Below, piece by piece: positions 1 through 11,394 of a stretch of 64,000 bases of DNA. The notes under the pieces are model-generated. The model had not been told where the DNA came from, did not search any database, and was given only the letters and a program-made list of their open reading frames with translations. Each line of letters starts with the position of its first letter. Within the stretch, counting starts at the first letter, position 1. The position numbers were made by a program, and so were the translations under genes. Source of the stretch: Kitagawia praeruptora (Eukaryota > Streptophyta > Magnoliopsida > Apiales > Apiaceae); NCBI GenBank assembly GCA_037693485.1, contig CM075351.1, forward strand, positions 104,488,001 through 104,552,000, written 5' to 3'.

Positions 1-249
1 TAACACTATGAAATCAGTGGCGAATCTTGATAATTAAATAATAGAGGTAAAAAGGAAGGTGTGGGAGAGAACCACATGTCGAATAGATCGTTTTCTGATT
101 TTATAAAAATGTTCGAATCAAGGTTAAACGCGAACGAACCCCTAAAAAGCATGCTTGGTTGTGACTTTGGTTAATAACTTAGAAGACGGGCGATAAAACT
201 CGTAGTACAATCTCGATTCGTAATTAATCGATCTTAAGACTTACATGGC

Positions 250-897
250 TTAAGTATGTATCAAGTGTGGGTACAAGGACATGTCAGATACGCTCACATA
301 ACTTGGCTTCTTTGTCTTGGACGGCTCCCCACTCTTCATAGGTTGGCTTCCTTTGGTATAGAGATTTTGCAGCACTGCTACCTATGTGTGGGTGGCATCG
401 AAACTCATGATCATCTATTCTCCTCTTGTAACTATGCCCACTTCGTTTTGAAACAGTTGTCGGCAATACTTCATATTCCTATGATGGATGGTACTTGGTT
501 GGAGGTTCTTACTAGATGGGGTTCTATAACAGACAAGTATCATCGATGCTTGGCTCTGCTTGTTGCTCAGATTTTTTCTTATCATATATGGCGCGAACGG
601 AATGCTAGAGCTCATGACAAAGGATGTGTTGGCCCAATCAGCCTTTTGTCAGGGATCATGGTGGAGGTTAAAGTCAAGTGTCATTCTTCTACTTGGTTTA
701 ATTCTAATCCTATCTTAGAAACATTATGTAATTGGTTAGATTAGTTCGGGTTGTGCTTTCTCTTTTGTTCTTTCTATTTACAATCTTTCTTAGTATAGAT
801 TGTTTTTAGACAGTTCCATCTATGTTCTCATAGATCAAGGGTCAACCCCTGTAATTCTTTCTCTAATATATATATATTTAGCAAAAAAAAAAAAAAG
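250..897 (+). mobile_element. 5'-truncated L1-type LINE tail
   Basis: This is the 3' end of a non-LTR retrotransposon. It has a zinc-binding C-terminal coding remnant (256-744), a roughly 140-bp AT-rich 3' UTR ending in TATATATATTTAGC, and an uninterrupted A tract at about 883-896. Most of the element (endonuclease and reverse transcriptase) is missing, which is typical of 5' truncation during target-primed reverse transcription. I could not identify a convincing target-site duplication, so the exact 5' boundary is approximate. It lies inside the LTR ending at 3514. Confidence 0.75.
256..744 (+). pseudogene. LINE reverse-transcriptase zinc-binding (zf-RVT) C-terminus
   Basis: The 162-residue open frame shows the signature of the zf-RVT domain at the C-terminus of plant LINE ORF2: a WLLCLGRLPT motif, then a Cys-x2-Cys (CYLC) followed by ETHDHLFSSC, with a C-terminal region containing YHIWRERNAR. 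The catalytic reverse transcriptase and endonuclease parts are absent, so this is a fragment of ORF2 rather than a gene. The apparent ATG is probably just an internal methionine or an accident of the truncation point. The frame runs straight into the element's 3' UTR and poly(A). Confidence 0.8.
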
Positions 898-1399
898 AAT
901 ATATGTCGAACCGCAACGGTGATAAAAGAGTTACACTAAGAGGTGTATAACGAGATGATTCGAAAGCGTGCTTCGACTTAAGTAAAGATTATATTTAACC
1001 TTTGTAAAGTGTTAAGTAATTAATCCCGAATGCCTTGGCTATTTATAGATCATCAGGCTGACCCGGGACACGCTACCACTACCCATACCCGCTCTCGATT
1101 CCCAGGCAAGTTTCCAATACCTTGGAACTGTTGTTGTGATAATATAAATGATTGTTGTTTTACATATGCCATAGCATGCATGCCTACTTTCAAGTCTATT
1201 GATATGCTTGTTCCCTGAATTGATATTGGCTTATAAACTAGATATGAATTATCAGTTATAAGCGGGATTGTTTTGTTAAGACCCTTAGTGAAGGTCGTAT
1301 GATATTCATTCTTTAAATATAAGACCGGGAGTCGGTATTTTGTGATATATAGATAGTCGTGGAAACCCGGAGGGATTCCAGCGACACAGTAGTATTTAT

Positions 1400-2110
1400 T
1401 TTGAGGAATGATATTATTAAACAATTATTTATATTTCCATAAAAGTATTAACTACTTGGAAATTATTCGAAGAATGCTATTTGAATATTATCTCAATCGA
1501 GAAGTACCATATGAATAGTTTTTTTAATATTCATTCGCGTATATTTATTTACTGAATATTATTTTAATATTCATTCGAGCTTTAATTACTTAAAGGAATA
1601 TTAGTTTCAAATATTCATTTAAGAGTTTGATTATTCAATGAGTAATTACTTTAATATTCTTGGGAATTTATTTATTAAATGAATATTATTGTGAATATTC
1701 ATTTAAGATTTTATGTACTTGAGGAATATTATTTTAAAATCTTCATTCGAAGTTCTATTTACTTAAGGAATATTGTTTCGAATATTCCTTTAAAGTTTTG
1801 ATTACTAAAAGAATATTATTTGGATATTTATTTAGAATATTATTTATTAAATGAATAATATTTTCAAGTATTCATTTAAGATTTGATTTATTTAGTGAAA
1901 ATTATTTTAAATATTTATTTGAGTTTATTTAATTAATGAATATTATTTTGAATATTCATTTAAAGAAGAGAGTTATTTAGTAAATAATTATAAATATTCA
2001 TTCGAGGATTACTTACGAGTAATATTATGATTTATTCATATTCCTTAATTATTATTGATTTAATAAATATTCTTGGAATATTTATTTAAATTCTTTTAAG
2101 TTCTTTTTTA
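1400..2110. repeat. AT-rich degenerate repeat tract
   Basis: About 700 bp consists of loosely repeated blocks built on GAATATTATTTTGAATATTCATTT with variable spacing and heavy divergence. There are more than a dozen GAATATT/AATATTC dyads and no open frame of note. It lies within the long LTR and looks like an old, decayed minisatellite. No function can be assigned. Confidence 0.6.
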
Positions 2111-3519
2111 TAATGATTCATATTATTCAAGGATTTTCTATCACCTTCAGATATGGTGTAAAATATTTAGGAGTATTTTATGACTATTTTTATCAAGGGG
2201 AGGTTCCCAAAACTCTATTTTCATTTAAATCTATCTTAAAGAAGATTTAAATACTCGCTCAACTTCCAAACGTATATAAGGGGACCTCACTTGAGAGATG
2301 TTATTTATTGGATTGCCCAGTCCCATACTTGCTAAACTATCTTGTCACTCACATCTTGATTCTTTCAAACATCAATATGGATCTGCTTAGTTACCTCTTC
2401 AACGCTCGAGGGGTAAGAATTGATGGAACAAGTTTATATCCATTAACAAGCATCAGCTTGGGAAATATTGGTGAATTTTCCTTTCCAACTGGATACGACT
2501 ACCTTGTGGAGTCCTATCAACAAGTAATAAACTTGGGGAAAGGGGGACGAACTTTACGTTTCAGAGTCATGGATGTTAAATGAACTAGGAGATGCGTAAG
2601 TGACCCAGTGGCGCCGGTCCAGCAAATGGCCCAACCGTTAGCCGAGGGGTTCCAGAGGGTGGTAGACAAGTAAATCTGTCGGTGCTTCCTTCTACATGTA
2701 GAGAACAAGAGGTGGGGAGCATAACATGCGACTGATCATCGTGTAAATGTTATGTCTCCTCGCGCGTCAAACTCCAGTATTAGTTCATCTCTCAATGTTG
2801 GAAATTTTATGCAACATTATCATTGTTGGCCTATTTGAAAAGTGTTTGAACTGGAATTGCAATATTCTTCCTGCAAGTTCCTCTATTATGAAAATTTGAT
2901 AATATCTTGCTTATCTTTGACTTAGCAGATATTTCTTCGGAACAATTATATTTTAAGTTACCTTGTAACTTCATTTCATACCTTATATTGGTAATACGTT
3001 CGTTAATGCATGGCATATGGTTTCAAATATATTTTGGATTGTTATATATTATCACTGTTCAATTATATTTTTGGTGGGCTATTGCTCACCCTTGCTATAT
3101 TTATTTATATCACAACAACAGCTAGATCAGATGGCCACGCAAGGCGTACCCAGCACAGGCAGGTGTTAGCCATTAGAGGATTAACCGTTGAGGTCGTAGC
3201 TACCATTGCTGAGGATGCAGCTTCTGGTAGGCTAGTTGTTAGCATTTGATCATCAAATGTATTTATAATATGGCATATACCAATGGATGGCAAAGAGTAT
3301 GTAATGATAAAATTGTAATTCTTTGGGTTTTAAGAACCCAAACTTATGATTAATAATATTGATGGTTACTCTGATTTCATCTCTTGGACTATAACGGGTG
3401 TGTTTTATGTTGTTGTCTTGGGTCACAAGGTTGTAATTTAATTATGTTGGTTTTGTGGATGAATATTGAGACCGTAACGACCAGATCCCCGACCCCGGAT
3501 CTGGGGGTGTTACAATCTT

Positions 3520-5272
3520 GCCTCGATCTCGGTAAGTCGGAAGTATAGCTCGTGGCTCTCCCAAAGTCTCTATAAACACGAAAAAGATCATTATCAGAAC
3601 ATATTCCACTTAACCACCTACGCTCATATAATAACACTCTTACAATGTCCCATTACTATTTCCATGGGTCTCGAGGACTTAACCATTCTTATTCCCGATT
3701 AAAGTTTTTAACGATTTACCTTCTTTCCTTAACAACCACTCTCGACTGTAAAAATCCTCATAATTCATAAATTCCAAAATTTGACACAAGGTCAGTTACT
3801 AAGGGTTCTCTGATCACTCCATTATAACATCCCAAAGTTTCATAATTTTTAAAAATGTCTAAGTAGGTTGATCATAGCCTCAAAGTTAACACAATTACAT
3901 TTTCTCGGTTTCCGAACGTCTTTCACTAAAACTGACTTTTCTCCTAAACCGTTCATCAGATTTTAACGCACCTTATATCAAAACGATCTATGAACTAAGC
4001 TCTATCATTTCATGGTCAATTGGTAACCTAGGCAGTAGGGTACCGTTCGGATACAGGGGTCCAAAACAGGGCAGATTACATCCTAACGAAAATCGGGCAT
4101 TATAACGGCTATAATTTCATACTTTCCATAAATCCAACTCCTCCAAATCAATTATCACACACAATAATCATCACCTACACCATGTGGTATTCATTACCAG
4201 CCATGGTTACAAGCCCAAACACTTCCATATTCAACTCAAACCACTTACAAACATATAAATCACCATAATCTTAACATTTATACTACTTAACCACTACTAC
4301 ATCAATATCCATCATGAATACAAAAGAGGCAAGAGTATTTATACATTCTTGAAGCTTTAAAGATCCTTAATAAACCTTGATATATCCTTAAACAACCTTA
4401 TCTTAGCTTGAATCAACTAAAAGATCCATAAAAACAAAGTTAGTTCTAAGATTCCACTATTCACTACTATTCATCAAGTAACTTGAATGATTTTATTACC
4501 TACGAAGATGATGATGATTGGCCTTGAAACTTTGTAGATAACTCTTTCTAATCTCCAAGAACACCCATGAATTTTCCCTTGATTTAAGGTTGATGCTAGC
4601 TAGGGTTTGTGTTTTTATTTTCCTTCTTTTTTTTGTAATAGCCGAATGGGATGAAGATGAATGGGGAGAGAGTTTTGTGTTTTGTTTTAATCTTATCTTG
4701 GCTTAAACTTGATAATTCTAGATTACCTTGGAAGCTTGGTTGATATTTACATGGTTAAATGAATAATAATTCCTTTTTCTTGATTTTCTAAGCATTATGC
4801 TAATAATCTTGGATAATAATAATGTGGTATGTATCCTTGTTATATTACTAATCTTGGTTGCTTGGTCTCCATACTCGTCTAATTGTGGTTCGTTTCGAGT
4901 AAACCTCATTATCTCAGTGGTTTTCAAAATCATTTACAAATCCAATTTCCTTTGGTATTCTCTTAACTTAATAATCCCTTGATTTAACCTAAATCTTCTA
5001 ATTCCCCAATATATAATTCCTTTAATATTTACATGCTCCTTAATATCCAATAGAAGCTCTTTGGAAGTCAAAATCCTCAAAAATCCATATTTAGGAATTT
5101 CTGAAATCCATCGTCATTTCGAATCACTTAATTTCTATGTACAACACTAATATGGTTTCTGTTTATTCATTTTCCGTTTCCATTGTGGAGTACTTATATA
5201 CCATTTCTCTAAATCCTCAAAATTTACTATTCATGTGACCACTGTAGCATTACTAAAGTTAGGGTTATTACA
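3520..5272 (-). mobile_element. LTR fragment (minus), starts TGTAATAACCC
   Basis: Read on the minus strand, this begins with TGTAATAACCCTAAC exactly where the reading frame of a Copia gag is broken at 5273, so it was inserted into that gag. CTCAG at 5273-5277 would be its target duplication. The sequence is non-coding and runs left until it is interrupted by the plus-strand LTR ending at 3514. Its far end is outside the window or lost. The family is not identified; length and end structure suit a Gypsy LTR. The insertion boundary in gag is the strongest evidence. Confidence 0.5.
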
Positions 5273-5542
5273 CTCAGGAGTCAGATCTTTCTTCTCATTT
5301 GGAACTGTTTTAGCTTCTTGACCAGCAGTAGCAACAGATAGCTTAGTAGGCTTATGAGGACCTTCATAAATTCTGTCAAGATATTCTGGATCTGTAGCCT
5401 CCAGAAACATAATCATCTTCACTTTCCAGATTGCATAATCTGCTGGCCTGAGAATAGGAACCCTAATTGTCTCATAACGACTCACAGTAGTAGGTTGAGC
5501 CTTCTCAGTCATAGAACCTGATGGAGGAGGTATCTCTGTCAT
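5273..5542 (-). pseudogene. Copia Gag N-terminus, interrupted
   Basis: The first 90 codons of a Ty1/copia Gag protein are present, starting at an ATG 47 bases from the primer-binding site. The motif ADYAIWKVKMIMFLEA matches the conserved N-terminal block of plant Copia Gag, in which the LTR-adjacent ORF begins with 'Y..W...M...L...D'. The frame is cut at 5273 by the insertion of another LTR, so the last residues before the stop of the apparent ORF belong to that LTR. The remainder of gag and pol lies to the left, beyond the nested insertions, or is lost. Confidence 0.8.
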
Positions 5543-5588
5543 GATTATAGTTGTGTGTGGATCTTAAACTGTATAGAGTAACAGATCT

Positions 5589-5600
5589 GCTCTGATACCA
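5589..5600 (-). other. Copia primer-binding site (initiator tRNA-Met type)
   Basis: On the minus strand TGGTATCAGAGC lies two bases after the LTR end (TAACA). This is the standard plant Copia primer-binding site complementary to the 3' end of initiator methionine tRNA. It fixes the orientation of the element and the LTR boundary at 5603. Confidence 0.9.
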
Positions 5601-5602
5601 CT

Positions 5603-6064
5603 TGTTAGGCCGATTACACAATTATAATCAAGTTCGTATTAGAGAATAACAAGTAAGACACGTTGGAACAATTAATAACTGTTTGGAATTAAAAACTCCT
5701 CTCTCAGTGATGTAAAATATCACAGAGAGTTGTTTAAGTTACAATGAATGATAATTCGTTACACGATACCCTTCTAGGATTAACCTAACTGTATTTATTA
5801 TGATTATTACATGTCTTCTTAGACATCACGATCTCTTTGACAGCTATCCAGTCTTCAAAGATATCGCTTCCATAATTATCTTCAATAATTCTTCAAAGTC
5901 TGATAACCAGTAGACGCTTCCTCCTGACAGAGTTTAGCAAACTCTATCGAGCTTCCATCTGTCAGAGTTTAATTAAACTTTGATCGCTTCCAGCTTTCAG
6001 TTAAACTTTGATGAATCACTGTAACACTTAAACACTGATATTATTCACATCAATTATATTTAAC
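5603..6064 (-). mobile_element. 5' LTR of Copia element
   Basis: This 462-bp LTR has matching ends (TGTTA...TAACA) and abuts the primer-binding site on its left. AACCT at 6065-6069 should be the target duplication; the other LTR is outside the window or buried. It contains about four degenerate copies of a ~36-bp unit built around CGCTTCC..CTGACAGAGTTTA (about 5860-6015), a candidate enhancer repeat. The element inserted into the 3' region of a Tat-like Gypsy element. Confidence 0.8.
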
Positions 6065-6464
6065 AAACCTGATTGCGGATTACATAAGGTTCCTCTTTCA
6101 TGTAATGGCTGCAAGTAACCGGGGGTAGTGGATGGTATACTGCCCATGATGGTATCTTGAAAGTGGTAAATTTTTAAACAAACGAAACTTTCACGCAATG
6201 AATGGGTCAGGACCATGAGATTCTTGAGGTTCTGGTATGCGAACCCCTAATGGAATCTGATTCGAGGTACCCCTGGAAGCTAGATCAAGGAGCATATGCG
6301 GATTGGATTTCATGAATTGAGTTGGAAAGGATTTCTCATGTATGGATTATGCATGAGCTGGATTTACCATGTATGGATTATGCATGAATCGCATGTGGAT
6401 TACGTGCGCAAGGCAGGATTGGAAGCACATGGATTATGTGCTAATTGATTACACGGACTATATA

Positions 6465-6597
6465 GAACATGTATGGATTATACATGAATCAAGGCAGGAA
6501 CATGTATGGATTATACATGAATCAAGGCAGGAACATGTATGGATTATACAGGAATCAAGGCAGGGACATGTATGGATTATACATGTATCACATGTGG
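6465..6597. repeat. 33-bp minisatellite
   Basis: A 33-bp unit containing ACATGTATGGATTATACATG is repeated with starts at 6465, 6498, 6531 and 6564. The last copy decays into a related ACATGTGGATTACATGTG block. Looser copies of the same GTATGGATTATGCATGA core extend upstream to about 6338 and reappear at 7645-7695. The 33-bp period is a multiple of three, so it gives an artefactual protein repeat in two frames. There are no spacers, so it is not CRISPR. Confidence 0.9.
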
Positions 6598-6792
6598 ATT
6601 ACATGTGAATGGATTGGAACCACAAGGCATGCAGGTCTTAGGGAAACTAGGGCCATAAGGTTCCCCTATGTTGAGGTTCATTCGTTTGAACCCTAAAAAG
6701 GCATAACGCCGATAAACTTCCGTGTAATCATGTTGGTGGATAACCAACCCTGTTATGGGACTTATGTACAGCTGTGGAAGCTATGTACAATT

Positions 6793-7085
6793 TGGCAAAT
6801 GGCTTCGCCACGACCCCAGGGAAACTGGGTGAGTGAGGTCTAACTCTTGGAAAACTGGAACGCTAAGGATTTTAGCGGTGTGAGGAAATCACATTGGATT
6901 GGCAGATGGCTTCGCCACGATCCCAGGAAAACTGGGTGAGTGAAGTTTAACTCTTAGAAATTAACATCATAAGGAAACTAACATCGAGAGGAAATTAACA
7001 TCGTAAAGAAACTAACATCGTGAGGAAATTAACATTGTGAGGGAATTAAGATCGTAAGGAAATTAGCATTGTGAAGAAATCACTG
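6793..7085. repeat. 106-bp direct repeat plus 17-bp tandem repeat
   Basis: A ~60-bp block beginning TTGGCAAATGGCTTCGCCACG recurs after about 106 bp (near 6793 and 6899). It is followed directly by about seven degenerate copies of a 17-bp unit, AGGAAATTAACATCGTG, between 6961 and 7085. Both lie in the presumed 3' non-coding region of the Tat-like element. Copies differ at several positions, so expansion is not recent. Confidence 0.85.
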
Positions 7086-7556
7086 GAACCTCATTGAGGG
7101 AATCTCTGAGGATGGAACCTGGTCGAGGGAAACTCCTATGATTGAACCTCGTTAATGGGAATTCTTTATGCACTCTAGGTCTGATCCCGTAGATCGGTCT
7201 AGGATTAGGGGTTCAATCGGTAAGAGGATCTAGCTTATATCAGTAGAAGCACGAGGGGTAAGGCATGAGCGCTTATCTGTGAATTGTATTTTATGACTTG
7301 ATTAAAACTATGATCACTTTATATTTGCCTTTATTTGCTCAACTGATGTGAATGACCATGTGTACTTATATGCTTTGTGTGCTATGTGTACTTATGTGCT
7401 TCATGTCTTATGTTCGCATGTCTTCTTTGTGTGTTCATGTGTTATTGTTTGTGTGAACCTAGTTCTTTACTGTAAGAGCTCTAGGGGTAATGTGTGTATG
7501 AACCTACTAAGTAGGAACCTTTTAGGTACGAACCTCTTAGGTACGAGCTTCCCCGG

Positions 7557-7650
7557 GGATTATGGATTGGATTCGGACTTGGATTGGATCTGGATTGGAT
7601 TTGGATTGGATTTAGATTTGGATTGGATTTGGATTGGATTTCTCATGCAT
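7557..7650. repeat. TTGGATTGGATT simple repeat
   Basis: Roughly seven degenerate copies of a 12-13-bp TTGGATTGGATT unit occur in tandem. It sits inside the repeat-rich 3' region of the Tat-like element and creates an artefactual open frame with alternating W/I/G/L/D residues. Confidence 0.85.
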
Positions 7651-7739
7651 GGATTATGCATGAGCAGGTTTTAACATGTATGGATTATGCATGTCATGGG
7701 TTCGCGTTGATCCTAGGGACACTAGGCTAGCGAAACTCC

Positions 7740-8095
7740 CTTCAACTTAAAGCCCATGTAAGCCCTCGGTAGGCAGTGTGGTTAGGCCCACGTGAACCCT
7801 CAACAGGTAGTGTGGTCAGGCACACGTGAACCCTTAACAGGTGGTGGTGTCCTCTTATTATTTACATTATTAGTACGCAACAATGCTCACATTAGCTTCA
7901 AGCCCACGTATGCCCTCAAAAGGCAGTTTGGCTAGGTCCACATGAACCTTCAATAGGTAGTGGAACCTTCTTTTCGGGTTCGCATTGACTCTGTGTACCC
8001 TAGGCGAGCAAAGGTCCTATCAATCTTACGCCCACGTAAACCCTTCATAGGTAGTGTGGTTAGGCCCACGTGAACCCTTGACAGGTAGTGGTGAA
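7740..8095. repeat. Dispersed ~33-bp repeat with CACGTG cores
   Basis: About seven copies of a unit resembling GCCCACGTGAACCCTTAAC AGGTAGTGTGGTTAG occur in two or three clusters. Three copies carry a perfect CACGTG palindrome (7789-7794, 7823-7828, 8067-8072); others are mutated to CACATG or CACGTA. CACGTG is the core of the plant G-box. Whether it is bound is unknown. Confidence 0.75.
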
Positions 8096-9979
8096 CAAAT
8101 ATATACAAGTTAAGGCTATTGCGTGAAGCCTTGATATTTATAAAACATTCAAGGGTACAACTGGGTGAACCCCTAGGGCTTGAACGTACCCCTAAGCAGT
8201 CTACTTTACATATGGCATACGCACGAACAAAGGTTCAAGGATTCAAGCAGAGGAAGGCTTACATATCGTGGGGGAAGGAAATATGATCCTCGGGGGGTAA
8301 CTCAACATCTCAGCATGGAAAGACGTACATAATGGAAGGAGGTCCTCATCTTATGCTTGAAGGGAGGCATCCCCAACCTGATGGGTTCAGTGGTTGAACT
8401 CTGATTTGGATTGACGTGCTAAAAGAAAAGAAAAGTTCTACTTTCATTCTTTTACAAATTCACTATTACGCATGCTTTATGTGCATAAAAGGAAATTTTT
8501 ATAGCCTCTAGGTAAAAACGTCATTGTAAAGTTCATCTTTTCAAATGGGTTATTATCTTCTATCACGCATTAATTCATGTTCATCTGAATGCGCGTATCA
8601 CATGGTCTCACACTTGCATGGATTTATACACAAAGGGTCATCATGACATATATTTACTTACATTCTGCATGAGTTTCAAAATTATTTTCAAACTTGCTAG
8701 CTGAAGCTGTCAAGTAGGTAATTAGGCATACTATATGCCTCATAACGTAACTACTTGGAAAGACATAGTTACAATTGAGAAGGTTTCTATAACCTTACCT
8801 TGGTCCATCTGGGGTACGCATATTAGATCACTTGCATCCTATGGATTATAGGTTCACTTGAGAAAAGCCCCATAGTTTATGGGCATGGTTTGGCGGAGTC
8901 CCATGGTATATGGGGACGGTTTGGAGAAGTCCCACAACACTGGGCATCATTGGAGAAGTCATCAAAATAATTGGCAATATCTTGGGAGGTCCATTGTGAC
9001 GGTTTCATGAAAATCTCTAAACATTGTGGCTTATGTCTTGAAGAATGCATTCGCCAAGATCTACTTGAGTGCGACGGCAGCAATGGGTTTATTTATACAA
9101 AATCATTTGCACTTGCATCTATGCATTATATATCTATGCGTTATGTGCATTACATATGTGAGCTACTTAGCTCATGTTACTAATCACTTTTTCTAGTTGT
9201 CTTGGTAGCCCGGGGTTCTGGAAGATTGAAGCCTATTTGCAACAGCGGAAGCTTCATGGCTTCACCCACAAGGATTCACATATGGAGGCCAACCTCACAA
9301 GGAAAAAAAATATATCGAGAAGTAAAGCTATGGTTTTCAAGGAAGAAGGCCGGAAGTTGGTAGGTTAAGGTGATAAGGATAAAAAGCTCATGATTGGAAC
9401 TGGTACGCTATGCACGGTCTAAGGTATGTGGAAGGAGTTCATTTAAGGATTCAGATGGGGTACATATGTGGAAGCATTATGTTTCATGTTTCTTACGCCG
9501 AGTTAGCTCATGTAAGCTTGGAAGCATGATGTGGAAGCTATGTATTTCTCTGAGGAAGATAAGGAAGGATTGGGCCTCGATTTATTTTGGTTCCTTTTGC
9601 ATTCACTTGCTACAAGGAACCGAGGGGTAGTTGTTGTGCCCAAAATTCGCCATGGGCTTGATTTAAGGCCAATTAAGGTTATAGGCCCAATCTGTGTGGA
9701 TATGGAAGAATATGATAGGTTAGGCATGGATGCATGGGCCCAATATGCCTTGGAGATGTACTTGAAGATGAAGATTTTGGCATCTAGTTCAGGGTTCATT
9801 CATTCAGGGGTTTAGGTGTCTGAACCCCCAGGTAGGGGTACTACCGTGTGGATGCAAGATAGGGGTTCACCCGGGTGATAGGTCCCCAGACAGGGGTACG
9901 TGCACGTACCCCGAAGGTTTCCAGAAAAATGCACCAGCAGTCTTGCAGCCTTCTAAATCGTAGGAGAATGGATAACTAT

Positions 9980-11362
9980 TGTAATATCTAGGAATTTCGT
10001 ACTTTATAAATTATATTATTTTGAATTAAACAATGTGTTTCTGTGCTTTAATTGATGAGTCATTACATGATTATGTGATTATGGACTTGTGCTATGTGTA
10101 TAATTGTTAGATATGTTGATATGAATTTATATTAAATTTTTCATATCTTTTAAATATTACAATATGATTTTTATTTGCTTAAACATTTTTATAAAATTCT
10201 TGGAGTTAGTAAAAATCATGAAATTTCTTGTTTTATTATCTTTATGTATTTAAAGACTTTTTAAAAATAAAAGTTTAATTTATTTTCGAATTAAAATATT
10301 TTACAAAGATTTTTCCATTTATTATTCTTTTTAAAATATTAAAACTTGTAAAATCCAAATCTTTTTATAAAATGATTTTTAAAATGTTTTTAAAATATAT
10401 TGAGGAAAGGAATTGTATATTTTAAATATTTGTGCCAACAAATTATTTTGATCGAAAATATTTTACAATTAGGATTGTATAAGTCTTTTATTTAATTAAG
10501 TGTATCATTAAAATACATTTTAATTATGTGAGTGTGTAGCTTGGACAAAACAAAACCCTCCCCCTTCTTTTTCTTTTTATTCGGCCGAGACCCCCCCTTG
10601 TGTCTTCTTCTCTCCCAAATTCTCTCAAAATTTCTCTCCCCTCCATTGATTCTCAAGCACTAGTCAAGGTAATTCTTCCATTAAACCTCACACTATTAGT
10701 TATAAAAATACTCCTCTCTTCATCCTCTACAACCCCATGACTTTAAAGTTCGATTTTCATTACTTTGTAAATTAGGGTTTTTCGAAAATTGAAGAAACTA
10801 GGTAAGTTTTGTGGGATATTGTGATGGGTATACTCCTTGGTAGAGACCCACGAATTTTCGGGCTCTCCGGAGGACCCCAAACCTTCGGCCATGATCGAAA
10901 GTGAGCCGAAGGGTTGCATGCAAGTGTTAATTCATTGATTTTATATGATTACCATGTTAGATATGATTGCATGTTAGTTTGTACATGTTTTTAAGTTAAG
11001 TTTAGTGATGGGTTTGAGTTTTTATGAGTGTATATGATGTGGGTATGTGTGTATAGTTGATTGATGATTGTTAGTAAGTGTAAATTAAAAACGGTTTGTG
11101 ATTTGATGATTATATGTTATAAAATTTGATGGGTTAGTGTTATAAGTTGATTTTAGAGTAAAATTGCAAGTTAGTGATATTGGGTTGTTGAAAATATTGA
11201 ATTGTGAATCAAAATTGTGTGTAAGTGTTGTGTAAGTCATTGTGAGAAATTTTGTGTGGGTGTTTGGTGTTGAAGAGAGGGAGGCCGAAAGAGAGATTGA
11301 GAGGAAGAGAGAGAGGTCGAGAGGGAGAAGAGAATAGAGGGAGAGGGAGAAGCCGAGAGAGA

Positions 11363-11394
<32 letters not shown>

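Larger units (their letters stand above)
1..3514 (+). mobile_element. Long LTR (Gypsy-like), 5' part outside window
   Basis: The segment ends in GATCTGGGGGTGTTACA, the kind of CA-terminated end seen in long plant Gypsy LTRs. The next five bases (ATCTT, 3515-3519) would be the right target duplication. A 'ggctattgctcaccc' segment near 3077 resembles the block found shortly before the 3' end of the other long LTRs in this window. No TG start with a matching ATCTT copy was found, so the left end probably lies before base 1. There is no coding sequence apart from the inserted LINE. It interrupts the minus-strand LTR that resumes at 3520. The call is inference from end structure; an internal fragment of a larger element is possible. 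Confidence 0.4.
6065..9631 (+). mobile_element. 3' internal region of Tat/Ogre-like Gypsy element
   Basis: This stretch lies between the Copia insertion and a purine-rich tract (about 9618-9631, AACCGAGGGGTAG) followed by an LTR-type start TGTTGTGCCCAAAATT. Tat-lineage Gypsy elements carry long, repeat-rich, non-coding regions between pol and the 3' LTR, and this one is packed with minisatellites. Several short open frames (for example 7348-7674 and 8971-9183) are low-complexity or unrecognisable and are not credible genes. The lineage assignment is inference from layout; no pol remains to confirm it. Confidence 0.5.

Noticed and set aside
1053..1424. 123-codon minus-strand frame
   Set aside because: It lies in LTR sequence, has no motif and overlaps another frame on the plus strand.
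4913..5277. Possible 355-bp element between two CTCAG copies (4913-4917 and 5273-5277)
   Set aside because: CTCAG followed by TG at 4918 fits formally, but the sequence continues uniformly on both sides of 4913 and no inverted TG/CA extension exists; likely coincidence.
6465..6597. CRISPR-like regular repeats
   Set aside because: Copies are contiguous without spacers, in a plant retrotransposon region.
6369..6696. Two overlapping open frames with 11-residue protein repeats
   Set aside because: They arise from a 33-bp DNA minisatellite whose period is a multiple of three, open in two frames at once.
7348..7674. 108-codon open frame rich in Cys, Val, Trp and Asp
   Set aside because: Its second half is the TTGGATT simple repeat and the first half is GTG/TGT-rich low-complexity sequence.
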